DNA of 64,000 bases, from positions 434,001 to 498,000 of the forward strand of contig NZ_JAKZHV010000001.1 in NCBI RefSeq assembly GCF_022568835.1, in the 5' to 3' direction. Shown piece after piece: positions 44,439-53,488 of this stretch. Both the position numbers and the translations under genes were made by a program. The notes under the pieces were generated by a model, which saw nothing but the letters and a program-made list of their open reading frames with translations, was not told the origin of the DNA and searched no databases. How positions within the stretch are numbered: position 1 is the first letter of the stretch; every line of letters starts with the position of its first letter. Origin of the DNA: Arsenicicoccus piscis. GTDB taxonomy: Bacteria; Actinomycetota; Actinomycetes; Actinomycetales; Dermatophilaceae.

Positions 44439-46022
44439 TCAGCCCAGCGTCGTCCGCAGCTCGCGCTTGAGTATCTTGCCGGACGGGTTCTTCGGCAGTG
44501 CGTCGACCAGCACCACCAGCTTGGGTCGCTTGTAGCCCGCGAGGTGCTCGGCGCAGTGCCGCTGCACCTCCTCGACGGTGAGGCCGGACCCCTGGCGCGG
44601 CACGACGGCAGCCGTCACCGCCTCGACCCACCGGGGGTCCGGCAGCCCGAACACGGCGACCTCGGCGACGTCGGGGTGGGCGTAGATGCACTCTTCGACC
44701 TCTCGGCTCGCGACGTTCTCACCGCCGGACTTGATCATGTCCTTCTTGCGGTCGACGATCGTCAGCCGCCCGTCGGCGTCGAGCACACCGAGGTCGCCGG
44801 AGTGGAACCACCCACCGCGGAACGCCTCGGCCGTCTTGTCCGGGTCCCGCCAGTAGCCCAGGGTCGCCTGCGGGCTGCGGTGCACCACCTCACCGACCTC
44901 GCCGACGGGCACCTCGCGGTCGTCGTCGTCGACGAGCCGGGTCTGCACGTTGAGCACCGGCCGACCGGCGGATCCGGCGTGCTCGAGCTGCTCGTGCGGC
45001 GGCAGGATCGTCGCCACCGGCGCCAGCTCGGTCTGCCCGTAGAAGTTCCACAGCTGGAGGTCGGGCAGCCGCTGACCGATCTCGCGCAGCACCTCCACCG
45101 GCATGGCGGACGCCCCGTAGTAACCCTTGCGTAGGCTCGACAGGTCGGTCGAGTCGAAATCGGGGTGACGCAGCAGCCCGATCCACACCGTCGGTGGGGC
45201 AAAGAACTTGGTGATGCCGTGCTCGGCGATCGCGGTCAGCACCCGACCCGGGTCGGGCGCCGGCAGCAGGTAGCTCGTGGCGCCGAGCATCAGGTCCGGA
45301 CCGAGGAAGCAGTCCAGCTGGGCGCAGTGGTAGAGCGGGAGCGTGTGCAGCTCGACGTCGTCGCCGGTCATGCCACCGTCGACGACACAGCTGTAGTACT
45401 CCGCCAGCAGCGCGCGGCTGGACAGCATCGCTCCCTTCGGTCGGGACTCCGTGCCGCTGGTGTACATGATCCGGATCGGGTCGTCGTCCCCCACGAACGG
45501 CGGCTGCCAGCCCTCCGCCGCGGTCATCAACAGGTCGGTGAATCCGGTCCAACCCGAAGGGATCTCGACCCCCTCCCCCGCGACGAGGACGCACTGTGGC
45601 AGCGGCTCGTCCACGAGGTCTACTGCGCCCTGCACCGTGCACGCGAGGTCCGGCTGGGCCGCGACGGCAGCGGCTCCACTGTGCCCGAGGATGTAGGCGA
45701 TCTCGTGCGCGCCGAGCATGAAGTTGACCGGCACGAGCACCACTCCCGCTCGGGCCGTCGCCCACGCCAGCACCGCGAACTGCCAACAGTTGCGGCTCAC
45801 CAGTGCCAGCCGGTCGCCGGGCTCCAGACCCAGCCGGGCCAGACCTGCAGCGACGGCCGTGACCGCGCCGTCGAGCTCGCGGAAGGTGAGCGACGTCTCA
45901 CCGTCCACGATCGCCACGCGGTCGCTGTAGCGAGCAGCGCTGCGCCGAAGCACGTCTCCCAGGGCGTTGGCCCTCGATGGCTGGACGAGGTCGTCGGGCT
46001 CGATGGGCTGCTCGTGCGACAT
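44439..46022 (-). CDS. Acyl-CoA synthetase / AMP-dependent ligase (FadD-like)
   Basis: 527 residues, full length for the family. Core motifs: IMYTSGTESRPKGAML (A3), YGQTELAPV (A5), GGWFHSGDLGVLDADG (A7-A8), and the catalytic Lys in PKNPSGKILKRELR (A10). Activates a carboxylic acid to acyl-AMP, then acyl-CoA, in the cytosol. A GAGGAGAG site precedes the ATG. Medium- or long-chain fatty acid is the likely substrate; exact specificity is not readable. Confidence 0.92.
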   Translation of the reverse strand: MSHEQPIEPDDLVQPSRANALGDVLRRSAARYSDRVAIVDGETSLTFRELDGAVTAVAAGLARLGLEPGDRLALVSRNCWQFAVLAWATARAGVVLVPVNFMLGAHEIAYILGHSGAAAVAAQPDLACTVQGAVDLVDEPLPQCVLVAGEGVEIPSGWTGFTDLLMTAAEGWQPPFVGDDDPIRIMYTSGTESRPKGAMLSSRALLAEYYSCVVDGGMTGDDVELHTLPLYHCAQLDCFLGPDLMLGATSYLLPAPDPGRVLTAIAEHGITKFFAPPTVWIGLLRHPDFDSTDLSSLRKGYYGASAMPVEVLREIGQRLPDLQLWNFYGQTELAPVATILPPHEQLEHAGSAGRPVLNVQTRLVDDDDREVPVGEVGEVVHRSPQATLGYWRDPDKTAEAFRGGWFHSGDLGVLDADGRLTIVDRKKDMIKSGGENVASREVEECIYAHPDVAEVAVFGLPDPRWVEAVTAAVVPRQGSGLTVEEVQRHCAEHLAGYKRPKLVVLVDALPKNPSGKILKRELRTTLG

Positions 46023-46064
46023 GGCTCTCCTCGCGGCGTTGCGTGGTGTGGTGGCGTCGTCCGC

Positions 46065-47675
46065 TCATCCTAGGGACGTCGTGCGGTCCCGCCACCGTCG
46101 TCGGAGCCAGCGATCGTGACTGGCCACGACCACGGTCGCCGGCGTCGTCCGTAGCGCGTCCTCCAGCTCCTCGACCAACGCCAGCGACAGGTGGTTGGTC
46201 GGCTCATCGAGGAGCAGCAGATCGGTGGGGCCGGCCAGCAGCAGCGCCAGCGCCAGCCGACGCTGCTGCCCCAGGCTGAGCACCGACACCGGGCGGTGCA
46301 GGTCCCGAGGGTGGATCAACCCGAGGGAGCGCAGCGGCACCGAGCTGGCGTCGCCATCGGCGGCCTCCCGCGCCAGCCGGTAGAGCTCCCGCGGACTCGC
46401 GTCGGGGTCGGGCAGCTCCACGTCCTGGGTGAGCAGCCCGACGTGCCGGGCCGACACGTGCACCTGCCCCTCGTGCGGCAGCCGTCCGGCCAGCACGTGC
46501 AGCAGGGTGGACTTGCCTGACCCGTTGGCGCCCGTGACGAGCACCCGCTCTCGCGGTTCGACCTGCCACTGCCCCAACGTCATTCGCCCCGGCACACAGA
46601 GATCGTGCACCGTGGCCCAGCCGGGATCGCGGGCGTCGAAGTCGCCCGAGAAGCCTAGCGGCGCAGAAGGTTTGGGCACCAGCTCGCGCTCGATGCGAGC
46701 GATGCGCTGCTCCGCGCCCCGCGCGCGTCGGCGCGCGGCCTGCTGCACGTTGGCGCCCTTGAACCCGTAGATGAACTTGTCGTTGTCGCGCGGAGCCCGG
46801 TTGCGGGCGACCGCCGAGGTGTCGGCAACTGCCTTGTCCCGCAACGCATTCAGCTCCTCGTGCTGGGCGAGGAAGGCGTCCTCCCAGCGCCGACGGGCGT
46901 CGAGCTTGTGCTGCTGATAGCTGCTGTAGCCCCCGCTGAACCGTCGACCGCCGTCGCCGTCTGTCCCGAAGTGCGACGGGTCCAGATCGACCAGGGCTGT
47001 GCACACGGCGTCGAGGAAGACGCGGTCGTGCGTGGCGACGAGCACCACCCCAGGCAGCGAGCAGAGCTCGTCCTCGAGGAAGGCGAGCGCGTCGTCGTCG
47101 AGGTGGTTCGTCGGCTCGTCGAGCACCAGGCAGGACGGACGACGGGTGAGCAGCGCGGCGAGGGCCAGCCGACTGCGCTGCCCTCCGGAGAGCTCGGCGA
47201 CCGGGCGGTCGTGGTCGATGTCGGCGAGTCCGAGCCGCTGGGCGGCCAGGACAGCGCGCCGCTCGGCGTCCCAGGCATCATGGGCGGTCACCCACTCGAG
47301 CGTCGCGTCGTAGGTGCCGGCGATCGAGCCTTGGTCGGCGTCCGCCTCGGCGAGCCGGGCGGCCAGCTGCTCGAGCCGCTCCACCCCGTCGTGCAGGGGT
47401 CGCAACGCATCCTCGAGGACCGACCGCACGGTCGCGCCTGGTGCGAATGCCGTGTGCTGGGCGAGGAATCCGAGATCCTCCGGCACCTCGATCGAGCCCC
47501 GCGACGGGACGAGCTCCCCGGCGACCAGGCGCAGCAGGGTGGACTTGCCGGAGCCGTTCTCGCCGATCAGACCGACCCGCTGGCCGGGGCTGACGGTGAG
47601 ATCGACCCCGTCGAGGACGACGCGATCGGGCGCGGACCAGGCAAGGTCACGGACGACAAGGGGAAGCAATAACAT
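46065..47675 (-). CDS. ABC-F family ATP-binding protein
   Basis: 536 residues with two ATPase domains and no membrane segments. First half: Walker A GENGSGKST (38-46), LSGGQRSRLAL, LVLDEPTNHLDDDAL. Second half: GANGSGKST, LSLGQQRRLAL, LLLDEPTNHLS. The charged inter-domain linker (about 240-330, ARRRARGAEQRIARIE) is that of ribosome-acting ABC-F proteins, several of which protect against macrolides, lincosamides or pleuromutilins. A short upstream leader may attenuate expression. Confidence 0.92.
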   Translation of the reverse strand: MLLLPLVVRDLAWSAPDRVVLDGVDLTVSPGQRVGLIGENGSGKSTLLRLVAGELVPSRGSIEVPEDLGFLAQHTAFAPGATVRSVLEDALRPLHDGVERLEQLAARLAEADADQGSIAGTYDATLEWVTAHDAWDAERRAVLAAQRLGLADIDHDRPVAELSGGQRSRLALAALLTRRPSCLVLDEPTNHLDDDALAFLEDELCSLPGVVLVATHDRVFLDAVCTALVDLDPSHFGTDGDGGRRFSGGYSSYQQHKLDARRRWEDAFLAQHEELNALRDKAVADTSAVARNRAPRDNDKFIYGFKGANVQQAARRRARGAEQRIARIERELVPKPSAPLGFSGDFDARDPGWATVHDLCVPGRMTLGQWQVEPRERVLVTGANGSGKSTLLHVLAGRLPHEGQVHVSARHVGLLTQDVELPDPDASPRELYRLAREAADGDASSVPLRSLGLIHPRDLHRPVSVLSLGQQRRLALALLLAGPTDLLLLDEPTNHLSLALVEELEDALRTTPATVVVASHDRWLRRRWRDRTTSLG

Positions 47676-47784
47676 GGGCAGACCTCAGCGGCAGGAAGGA
47701 CGCTCACCGGGCAGGGCCGCGGTCGTGAGCGAGGGCTGAGTCAGATCCACATGGTGCTTCGATGGTAGCCGACGGGAGGTCAGG

Positions 47785-48210
47785 GTGTTCAACGGTCGGC
47801 TGCCGGTGGCCCTCGTGGCCTACCTGGCGTGCGGGGTCGCCCTGGGCGGCCCGATCGCCCTGGCGGCCGCAGTGGTCAGCTACTACGGGACCGACGCGCT
47901 GCTGGGGATGACCAACGGTTTCGAGTCGAGCTCCTACCGGTTCTGGATGAGCGTCGCCCTGCCCGCCGGGGTTGTCATGGCGATCGTCGGCAACATCGCT
48001 CGAGGCACTCGGCTCCCGCACCTCGTGGTTGCGCTGCTGGCGCCCGCCGTCATGGTCTACAGCGCGACCAGGGGCGGCTTCTCGGGACCGACCCAGCCCT
48101 GGTCGGACCGGATCGTCCTGATCGCGGCGGCCGCGCTCGCGACTGGACTGATCCTTCGATTTCTCCGCCGACGCGGCATGCTGACGTCATGCGAGACCAG
48201 CCGCGGATGA
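47785..48210 (+). CDS. Four-TM membrane protein of unknown function
   Basis: 141 residues from a GTG with GGGAGGT upstream. Four hydrophobic segments, for example LVAYLACGVALGGPIALAAA and IVLIAAAALATGLILRFL. No recognised motif. Its stop overlaps the start of the next gene by four bases, so they are co-translated. Confidence 0.6.
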   Translation: MFNGRLPVALVAYLACGVALGGPIALAAAVVSYYGTDALLGMTNGFESSSYRFWMSVALPAGVVMAIVGNIARGTRLPHLVVALLAPAVMVYSATRGGFSGPTQPWSDRIVLIAAAALATGLILRFLRRRGMLTSCETSRG

Positions 48211-49118
48211 CCTCGACGCCCGACCTGCCCAACCACCGGCCCGACGACCTCCCCCGCCGACCGGACGTGGCCCGGGCCGAGGTGGTGGTGCCTGCGCCGG
48301 GAGCCGGTCCGGGCAACTGGTCCGGGGCGCCCTGCGCGGTGCACGCGGACGGCTGGTGGGTCATCGCCTACCGGGTGCGACGGCCGGTGCTGGACGGTCG
48401 CGGGGTGGGTGTCGTGGTGGCGCGCTCCCGCGACGGCGTCACGTTCGAGACGGTAGCCACCGCGGCCCGGGACGAGTTCGGCGCCGAGTCCCTGGAGCGG
48501 CCGGCGCTCGTGCGACTCGAGGACGGGTGGCGGCTCTACGTCTCGTGCGCCACGCCGAACTCGAAGCATTGGTGGGTCGAATCCCTCACTGCCCCAACGC
48601 TGGCCGACCTCGCGGACGGCCAGCGGCAGATCGTCTTCCCGGGCGACGACACCGTCGGCGTCAAGGATCCGGTGATCGTGCGCGACGGCGACCGGTGGCG
48701 CGCCTGGCTGTGCTGCCACCCGCTGACCGACGCGGGGCACGAGGACCGCATGACCACGCGCTACCTCACGTCCGACGACGGGCTCGCGTGGACCGACCAG
48801 GGTGAGGTGCTGGCGGGTCGACCGGGCCGGTGGGACGCACGTGGCGCCCGGGTCACCGCGCTCGTGGCCGAGGAGCCGCTGACGCTCACCTACGACGGGC
48901 GCCCCGACGCGCAGAGCAACTGGTACGAGACCACCGGGTTGGCCGTCGAGCACGACGGCGCGCTGCAGCCCGACGAGGGCTGGCGGGCGCACTCCCCGCA
49001 CAGCGACGGGGCGTTGCGCTACGCCGCGCTCGCCACGGCACCCAACGGCACCCGGCGGTGGTACTTCGAGGCAGCCCGTCCCGACGGCGCGCACGACCTG
49101 TTCACGGCGCCCGCCTGA
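48207..49118 (+). CDS. Five-bladed beta-propeller (GH43/GH32-like) protein
   Basis: 303 residues. Repeated blade motifs ALVRLEDGWRLYVSC, KDPVIVRDGDRWRAWL and TYDGRPDAQSNWYE resemble the furanosidase clan five-bladed propeller. No signal peptide is seen, so it may act in the cytosol. The catalytic acids cannot be assigned confidently. Overlaps the upstream membrane-protein gene (ATGA). Confidence 0.65.
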   Translation: MTSTPDLPNHRPDDLPRRPDVARAEVVVPAPGAGPGNWSGAPCAVHADGWWVIAYRVRRPVLDGRGVGVVVARSRDGVTFETVATAARDEFGAESLERPALVRLEDGWRLYVSCATPNSKHWWVESLTAPTLADLADGQRQIVFPGDDTVGVKDPVIVRDGDRWRAWLCCHPLTDAGHEDRMTTRYLTSDDGLAWTDQGEVLAGRPGRWDARGARVTALVAEEPLTLTYDGRPDAQSNWYETTGLAVEHDGALQPDEGWRAHSPHSDGALRYAALATAPNGTRRWYFEAARPDGAHDLFTAPA

Positions 49119-49141
49119 CGGCGTGGCGTACGTTGAGGCCC

Positions 49142-49729
49142 ATGCGGCAGGTTCAGCCCCTCGGCCGGCGCCCCACGGCGGGTGAGCTCGTGCAGTTCCG
49201 GGACGCCACGGTCGAGGACCTGCTGCCCGACCCGCTGCGCCTCCTCTTCGTGGGCATCAACCCGTCGCTGTGGACGGCCGCGACCGGCGCGCACTTCGCC
49301 CGGCCCGGCAACCGGTTCTACGCGGCACTGGCGGGGGCCGGGATCATCGACCACCCCTTCGACGCCTCCGCGGGCTACCTCGAGCAGGACCGGGCGCAGC
49401 TGGTGGCGCGCGGTGTCGGCGTCACCAACCTGGTCCGACGCGCCACGGCCCGGGCCGACGAGCTGACGCCCGAGGAGCTGCGGGAGGGCGGCGAGCGGTT
49501 GCGGCGGACCGTGCGGGAGCACCACCCGCACGTGGTGGCGGTCGCCGGCATCACGGCCTACCGGCTCGCGTTCGGCCGACGCACCGCGAAGGTTGGTCGC
49601 CAGCCCGAGGACCTCGAGGGCGCACCGCTGTTCGTGGTCCCCAACCCGAGCGGGCTCAACGCCCACGAGAGCGTGCAGAGCCTCGCGGCGGCCTACCGCG
49701 AGGCCGCCGAGGCTGCAGGAGTCGTCTGA
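49142..49729 (+). CDS. mug: G:T/U mismatch-specific DNA glycosylase
   Basis: 195 residues. FVGINPSLWTAATGAHFA with the catalytic Asn in GINPS, and VVPNPSGLNAHES, are the two Mug/TDG signatures. Removes uracil or thymine opposite guanine, and ethenocytosine, in base-excision repair. TACGTT ends seven bases before the ATG (leaderless). Confidence 0.93.
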   Translation: MRQVQPLGRRPTAGELVQFRDATVEDLLPDPLRLLFVGINPSLWTAATGAHFARPGNRFYAALAGAGIIDHPFDASAGYLEQDRAQLVARGVGVTNLVRRATARADELTPEELREGGERLRRTVREHHPHVVAVAGITAYRLAFGRRTAKVGRQPEDLEGAPLFVVPNPSGLNAHESVQSLAAAYREAAEAAGVV

Positions 49730-49860
49730 CCAGGCGATGAGCGGCCGTGCGGGGCGCGTCACATTCGGGTTGCAACTGGCTGTGAGGCCACAGCAGAGGC
49801 CACTGCCCTGCGCGAGGGCGGCGTACGTTGACGCCGCCGCACTCGCAGAAGGGAACCTCA

Positions 49861-51606
49861 ATGGCGAACTCGCTTCCCGCACTGCTGGCCCCGAGAGAAA
49901 CTCTCATCCAGGCCGGCGCGGTCGACTACCTGATCCTGTCGATCTACTTCGCCTTCGTGCTCGGCATCGGCTTCCTGGCCCGGCGCCAGGTGTCCGACTC
50001 GATCGACTTCTTCCTCTCCGGCCGGTCGCTGCCGGCGTGGGTCACCGGTCTTGCGTTCATCTCCGCCAACCTCGGCGCGGTAGAGATCATGGGCATGTCC
50101 GCGACGGGGGCCCAGATCGGCATCCCGACGGTCCACTACTTCTGGGTGGGCGCCATCCCGGCCATGCTCTTCCTCGGTGTCGTGATGATGCCGTTCTACT
50201 ACGGGTCCAAGGTGCGCTCGGTGCCGGAGTTCATGCTCCGCCGCTTCGGCAAGCCCGCCCACCTGGTCAACGCGATCTCGTTCGCCGTGGCCCAGCTGCT
50301 CATCGCGGGGGTGAACCTCTATCTGCTCGGCTCGATCGTGCACGCCCTGCTCGGCTGGCCGATGTGGGTCACGCTGATCGTCGCGGCGGCAATCGTGTTG
50401 TCCTACATCACTCTTGGTGGGCTCTCCGCCGCGATCTACAACGAGGTCCTGCAGTTCTTCGTCATCGTCGCGTCGCTGCTCCCGCTGACCCTGATCGGTC
50501 TGCACCGCCTCGGCGGCTGGAGCGGGCTCGAGGCCAAGATCACCGCCGCAGCCGCGTCCGCCCCGCCGGCCGCCAAGGTCGCCCCGGCGGCCGAGCAGCT
50601 GCACTCCTGGCCGGGTCAGGCGCTGTCGGGCTTCGACTCGCCGATCCTGTCCGTGGTCGGCATCGTCTTCGGTCTCGGCTTCGTGCTGTCGTTCGGCTAC
50701 TGGACGACGAACTTCGTCGAGGTGCAGCGCGCGATGGCGTCCGACTCCATCTCGGCCGCCCGCAAGACCCCGATCATCGGCGCCTTCCCCAAGATGTTCG
50801 TCCCCTTCCTCACCATCGTCCCCGGCATGATGGCCGCGGTCCTCGTGAGCGAGATCGGTCAGCTGAAGAACGGCGGCACCCCTGCGGGCGGGTCGTCCGG
50901 CAACGGGGTGACCTTCAACGACTCGCTGCTGCTGCTCATGCGCGACGTCCTGCCGAACGGCCTTCTGGGACTGGCGATCACGGGTCTGCTCGCCGCGTTC
51001 ATGGCCGGCATGGCGGCCAACATCTCGGCGTTCAACACGGTCTTCAGCTACGACATCTGGCAGGAGTACGTCGTCAAGAACCGCGACGACGGCTACTACC
51101 TCGGCGTCGGCCGCCTCGCGACCGTCGCCGCGACGCTCATCGCGATCTTCACCGCCTCGATCGCGGGCGGGTTCTCCAACGTCATGGACTACCTGCAGAC
51201 GCTCTTCGGGTTCTTCAACGCCCCGCTCTTCGCGACGTTCATCCTCGGCATGTTCTGGAAGCGGATGACGCCCCACGCCGGCTGGGCGGGCCTGGTCAGT
51301 GGAACCCTCGCGGCCATCGGGCTCTGGGTCGCCTCGAAGTTCGGCGGAGCGTTCACGCTGCCGGGTCAGGGACTCGCCTTCGTCTGTGCGTCAACGGCTT
51401 TCATCGTCGACGTCGCCGTCAGCGTCGCCGTGACGATGTTCACGCGACCGAAGCCCGCGAGCGAGCTGGTGGGGCTGGTCTACTCCGAGACGCCGGTGGC
51501 GGACCGGACCGACCCGCTCGAGCACACCTACCCGTGGTATCGCCGCACCGTGCCGCTCGCCCTGGTGGCGCTCGTCATGGTCATCGCCCTCAACATCGCG
51601 TTCTAA
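49861..51606 (+). CDS. Sodium:solute symporter
   Basis: 581 residues, about thirteen to fourteen membrane segments. ATG at 49861 with AGAAGGGAA; an upstream in-frame ATG is less likely. FFLSGRSLPAWVTGLAFISA and SANLGAVEIMGMSATGA are the conserved TM1-TM2 region of the SSS family, and AFMAGMAANISAFNTVFSYD is the sodium-site region. Sugar or organic-acid uptake is plausible. A small membrane protein follows after 12 bp. Confidence 0.92.
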   Translation: MANSLPALLAPRETLIQAGAVDYLILSIYFAFVLGIGFLARRQVSDSIDFFLSGRSLPAWVTGLAFISANLGAVEIMGMSATGAQIGIPTVHYFWVGAIPAMLFLGVVMMPFYYGSKVRSVPEFMLRRFGKPAHLVNAISFAVAQLLIAGVNLYLLGSIVHALLGWPMWVTLIVAAAIVLSYITLGGLSAAIYNEVLQFFVIVASLLPLTLIGLHRLGGWSGLEAKITAAAASAPPAAKVAPAAEQLHSWPGQALSGFDSPILSVVGIVFGLGFVLSFGYWTTNFVEVQRAMASDSISAARKTPIIGAFPKMFVPFLTIVPGMMAAVLVSEIGQLKNGGTPAGGSSGNGVTFNDSLLLLMRDVLPNGLLGLAITGLLAAFMAGMAANISAFNTVFSYDIWQEYVVKNRDDGYYLGVGRLATVAATLIAIFTASIAGGFSNVMDYLQTLFGFFNAPLFATFILGMFWKRMTPHAGWAGLVSGTLAAIGLWVASKFGGAFTLPGQGLAFVCASTAFIVDVAVSVAVTMFTRPKPASELVGLVYSETPVADRTDPLEHTYPWYRRTVPLALVALVMVIALNIAF

Positions 51607-51618
51607 GGAGCACCGACG

Positions 51619-51936
51619 ATGTCCTCCACCAACACCACCGGCACCGCCAAGCACAAGGCGGGCGCCTTCGACATCCGCAACATCATCGGGCTGCTGCTCG
51701 CCATCTACGGCGTGATCCTGCTGCTCATGGGGCTGTTCGGCGACCAGGCCCGGGACCGCACCGGCGGGGTCAACGCCAACCTCTGGGCCGGCATCGTCCT
51801 GCTCGTCGTCGGCGGCCTGTTCATGCTGTGGGCGCGGCTCAAGCCGATCCTCGTCCCCGAGCACGTCGAGCACGACGGTGACGACGCCGACGGGCACGGC
51901 CACCAGACGCACGGCGGGGGTCGCCCCGCGCACTGA
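51619..51936 (+). CDS. Small two-TM protein linked to the symporter
   Basis: 105 residues. DIRNIIGLLLAIYGVILLLMG and LWAGIVLLVVGGLFMLWARL are two membrane segments, followed by an acidic, His-rich tail (DGDDADGHGHQTHG) that could bind metal. Twelve bases after the symporter in one operon, possibly an accessory subunit. A terminator follows. Confidence 0.72.
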   Translation: MSSTNTTGTAKHKAGAFDIRNIIGLLLAIYGVILLLMGLFGDQARDRTGGVNANLWAGIVLLVVGGLFMLWARLKPILVPEHVEHDGDDADGHGHQTHGGGRPAH

Positions 51937-51966
51937 CCCTGCGCACTGACGCAGGACGGCACGGCA

Positions 51967-52006
51967 CGAGGGCCGGGTGTGGCGATGTCGCCCCACCCGG
52001 CCCTCG
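51967..52006. terminator. Intrinsic terminator after the symporter operon
   Basis: CGAGGGCCGGGTG (51967-51979) pairs exactly with 51994-52006, with an inner GGCG/CGCC stem and ATGT loop, followed by CTCTTCTC. Thirty bp after the operon's last stop. Confidence 0.85.
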
Positions 52007-52013
52007 GCTCTTC

Positions 52014-52054
52014 TCAACGAAACTGTTGACCCAGTAGCGGACCAGTCGTAGCGT
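52014..52054 (+). promoter_or_regulatory. Promoter with ArsR operator, copy 1 (upstream duplicate)
   Basis: TTGACC (52026-52031), 17-bp spacer, TAGCGT (52049-52054). The 16-bp dyad TCAACGAAACTGTTGA (52014-52029) overlaps the -35 exactly as at the arsR promoter 430 bp downstream. It reads into an ORF of unknown function. Confidence 0.7.
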
Positions 52055-52085
52055 CGCTGGCGCCAGCTGGAGGGAGGTCTTGGTC

Positions 52086-52424
52086 ATGTCACGAGGCCCC
52101 CACGCGTGGGTCGCACGACGTGGTCTTCGCATTGTCGGATCCGGTCCGGGCGAGCCACGCCAAGCCGATCCGAGGATGGGGAGTGCACCGTTGGGCGACG
52201 CCCCAAAGACTGTCGAGCGCCACCGGTCGCCTGGTCGGTGGGTCGCCCCACCCGGCCGCAGGCCGGCGTGGAACTGGACGCCGGAGGGGTACGGCCTGGT
52301 GCCCCGCCTTGATCGTTGCCCAGGGTGGACTCGGATCCTGTTCCACACTCCTGTGCTCGACCGCGTCGCCTACTCGTCCATGTGGAAGAACGGAGCCTGG
52401 GACATCGTCCGGCGGGTCCCTTGA
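52086..52424 (+). CDS. Uncertain small ORF behind an ArsR-type promoter
   Basis: 112 codons from the ATG at 52086, preceded by GGAGGGAGG at suitable distance and by a good promoter. The encoded sequence is Arg/Pro/Trp-rich with no recognised domain, and third-position GC is lower than in neighbouring genes. It may be foreign, a decayed gene, or non-coding. The promoter and ribosome site are more convincing than the protein. Confidence 0.3.
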   Translation: MSRGPHAWVARRGLRIVGSGPGEPRQADPRMGSAPLGDAPKTVERHRSPGRWVAPPGRRPAWNWTPEGYGLVPRLDRCPGWTRILFHTPVLDRVAYSSMWKNGAWDIVRRVP

Positions 52425-52446
52425 CGCGGACGGCACGGCACATTTC

Positions 52447-52508
52447 TCAACCAAATGATTGACAACCTTGCCACACCCTCGTAGAGTCCTTGTCAACCGA
52501 ATGGTTGA
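52447..52508 (+). promoter_or_regulatory. arsR promoter with two ArsR operators
   Basis: TTGACA (52459-52464), 17-bp spacer, TAGAGT (52482-52487), close to sigma-70 consensus. Operators TCAACCAAATGATTGA (52447-52462) and TCAACCGAATGGTTGA (52493-52508) flank it. The arrangement implies strong autorepression. Confidence 0.78.
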
Positions 52509-52526
52509 TGAAAACGGGAGGTGTCC

Positions 52527-52943
52527 ATGACCGAGGACCGACTCACCCTGGTCTTCTCGGCGCTGGCCGACCCCACCCGGCGGGACCTGGTGGCGCGGCT
52601 GGCGACGGGGGACGCGACGGTCGGAGAGCTCGCGGAGCCCTACGACGTCAGCGTCCAGGCCATCTCCAAGCACCTCAAGGTGCTCACCCAGGCCGGCCTG
52701 GTCAGCCGACCGAGCACGTCGCGCCGGGACCCGGTGCACCTCGAGGCCGAGGTCTTCGACCTGGCCACGGGGTGGCTGGAACGTCGTCGGCGCGAGGCCG
52801 AGGCGCGCTACCGGCGGCTCGAGGACGTCCTCGCCGAGCTCGACGAGGACGGCAACCCCCTCCCGGCCGACGACGCCCGCGCCGTTCGCTCCAGCAGCAC
52901 CCACCCCACCCGCACCACCTTCCAGGAAGGACAGGCATCATGA
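52527..52943 (+). CDS. ArsR-family regulator (SRPBCC-linked), second module
   Basis: 138 residues from the ATG at 52527 with GGGAGG; GTG at 52521 is also in frame. LVFSALADPTRRDLVARLAT and VSVQAISKHLKVLTQAGLVS give the winged helix. No metal-site cysteines. A charged C-terminal helix and Ser/Thr tail follow. Four-base overlap with the SRPBCC gene. Binds the TCAAC-N6-GTTGA sites upstream, by inference. Confidence 0.9.
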   Translation: MTEDRLTLVFSALADPTRRDLVARLATGDATVGELAEPYDVSVQAISKHLKVLTQAGLVSRPSTSRRDPVHLEAEVFDLATGWLERRRREAEARYRRLEDVLAELDEDGNPLPADDARAVRSSSTHPTRTTFQEGQAS

Positions 52944-53422
52944 CACTCATCGCCGAGACCCAGATCCAGGCCGACCCGACCGTCCCGCTCATCCGGATCA
53001 CGCGCGACTTCCGGGCCACGCCCGCCCAGCTCCTGCGCGCCCACACCGACCCCGAGCTCTACGCCCGCTGGGTGGGCCCGCACGGCATCAGCACCCGAAT
53101 CGACTACTGGGACGCCCGCACCGGCGGGTCGTGGCGGTTCCTGAACGTCCGCGGCGACGAGGAGTACGCCTTCCACGGCTCGTTCCACGAGGTCGGTCCC
53201 GACCGGATCGTGCAGACGTTCACCTTCGAGGGGATGCCCGAGTCGGTGAGCCTCGAGACGCTGCGCTTCGAGGACCTCGGCGACGGCATGACCCGGCTGC
53301 ACGCCCAGTCGCTGGTCGACTCGTTCGAGGGCCGCGACGCCTGGCTCGCCAGCGGCATGGAGACCGGCGTCAACGACGGCTACGCCAAGCTGGACGCGCT
53401 CATCGCCGACGGGTCCGTGTGA
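52940..53422 (+). CDS. SRPBCC (AHSA1-like) domain protein, second module
   Basis: 160 residues. ITRDFRATPAQLLRAHTDPE, RWVGPHGISTRIDYWDARTG and GMETGVNDGYAKLDALIADG are typical of this ArsR-linked family. Together with the VOC gene 66 bp downstream it forms a small operon controlled by ArsR. Ligand unknown. Confidence 0.9.
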   Translation: MTLIAETQIQADPTVPLIRITRDFRATPAQLLRAHTDPELYARWVGPHGISTRIDYWDARTGGSWRFLNVRGDEEYAFHGSFHEVGPDRIVQTFTFEGMPESVSLETLRFEDLGDGMTRLHAQSLVDSFEGRDAWLASGMETGVNDGYAKLDALIADGSV

Positions 53423-53488
53423 CCCTCACCGGGCCGCTCGACGCCGCTCGACCCACCTCAACAGCCTCACCTACCAAGGAGATACGCC

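Noticed and set aside
49593-51881. 762-codon + frame over the symporter
   Set aside because: Arg/Pro-rich shadow; the symporter frame has thirteen or more membrane segments and SSS motifs.
52020-52086. Minus-strand frame beginning MTKTSLQLAPATLRLVRYWV
   Set aside because: Looks protein-like for ~25 residues but runs through the terminator hairpin, becomes low complexity, and is opposite a good promoter and ribosome site.
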